Shown here piece by piece: positions 5,626 to 5,672 of a DNA stretch of 5,672 nt. Both the position numbers and the translations under genes were made by a program. This DNA is from Lentisphaeria bacterium (lineage in GTDB: Bacteria; Verrucomicrobiota; Lentisphaeria; Oligosphaerales; Lenti-02). Each line of letters begins with the position of its first letter. Within the stretch, counting starts at the first letter, position 1. Below the pieces are notes generated by a model. The model saw only the letters and a program-made list of their open reading frames with translations. It was not told where the DNA came from and ran no database searches. The DNA is taken from assembly GCA_023145395.1 (NCBI GenBank), contig JAGLDW010000877.1, positions 1 through 5,672 of the forward strand. Reading direction: 5' to 3'.

Positions 5626-5640
5626 CCCTGCGAACTCCGC
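5626..5640 (+). repeat. 15-bp fragment matching the 49-bp repeat junction
   Basis: CCCTGCGAACTCCGC here is identical to 2717-2731, the junction of the two 49-bp units, and begins 7 bases after the hydrolase stop codon. It contains the left arm and AACTC loop of the junction hairpin but only CGC of the right arm. It may be a truncated copy of the same dispersed element, or the start of a fuller copy that has diverged; the window ends 32 bases later. Confidence 0.55.
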
Positions 5641-5672
5641 GCATGGATTGGGGGGGGGACTCCTGACGCACC

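Overview
The window is G+C-rich bacterial DNA holding five complete, well-supported genes, one smaller complete gene of unknown function, and probably the last 25 codons of a further gene. All are on the + strand except tlyA. No rRNA, tRNA, CRISPR array, transposase or phage gene was seen. The organism cannot be named from this sequence. G+C-rich DNA, a large secreted SGNH hydrolase flanked by carbohydrate-binding-like domains, an RHH/PIN toxin-antitoxin pair and repeat-laden intergenic spaces would fit a polysaccharide-degrading member of the PVC group (Kiritimatiellota, Lentisphaerota or Verrucomicrobiota) or Planctomycetota, but this is only an inference.

Layout. Positions 1-79 read as the C-terminus of a protein whose last strand resembles the last strands of both jelly-roll domains in the hydrolase at the other end. 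After a gene-free spacer comes a toxin-antitoxin operon (267-919). It has a TTGACA-type promoter overlapped by an inverted repeat, a 78-aa ribbon-helix-helix antitoxin, and a PIN-domain (VapC-type) ribonuclease overlapping it by 4 bp. By hand count the module is poorer in G+C (101 of 180 bases in 481-660) than hisD (120 of 180 in 1981-2160), so it may be a later arrival. Next are a 98-aa protein of unknown function and hisD (histidinol dehydrogenase), closely coupled and probably driven by an extended -10 promoter at 983-991. No other histidine gene is in view.

hisD and tlyA (minus strand, S4 plus FtsJ-like rRNA 2'-O-methyltransferase) converge. The gap between them holds two nearly identical 49-bp units in tandem, rich in short hairpins. 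A 15-bp piece crossing the repeat junction recurs just after the stop of the last gene, which suggests a dispersed repeat that sits at gene 3' ends. tlyA and the hydrolase gene diverge from a 307-bp gap containing four 12-bp tandem repeats and some small dyads. The last gene (3916-5619) encodes an exported 567-aa protein: signal peptide, jelly-roll domain, SGNH hydrolase with a complete Ser/Asn/Asp/His set, Pro/Lys linker, second jelly-roll domain. It is probably an esterase acting on an acylated polysaccharide.

The genes do not form one pathway; they cover toxin-antitoxin function, histidine synthesis, rRNA modification and extracellular carbohydrate use. I see no convincing new multi-gene system. 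The points most worth following are the two intergenic repeat families, the unknown gene coupled to hisD, and the architecture of the hydrolase.
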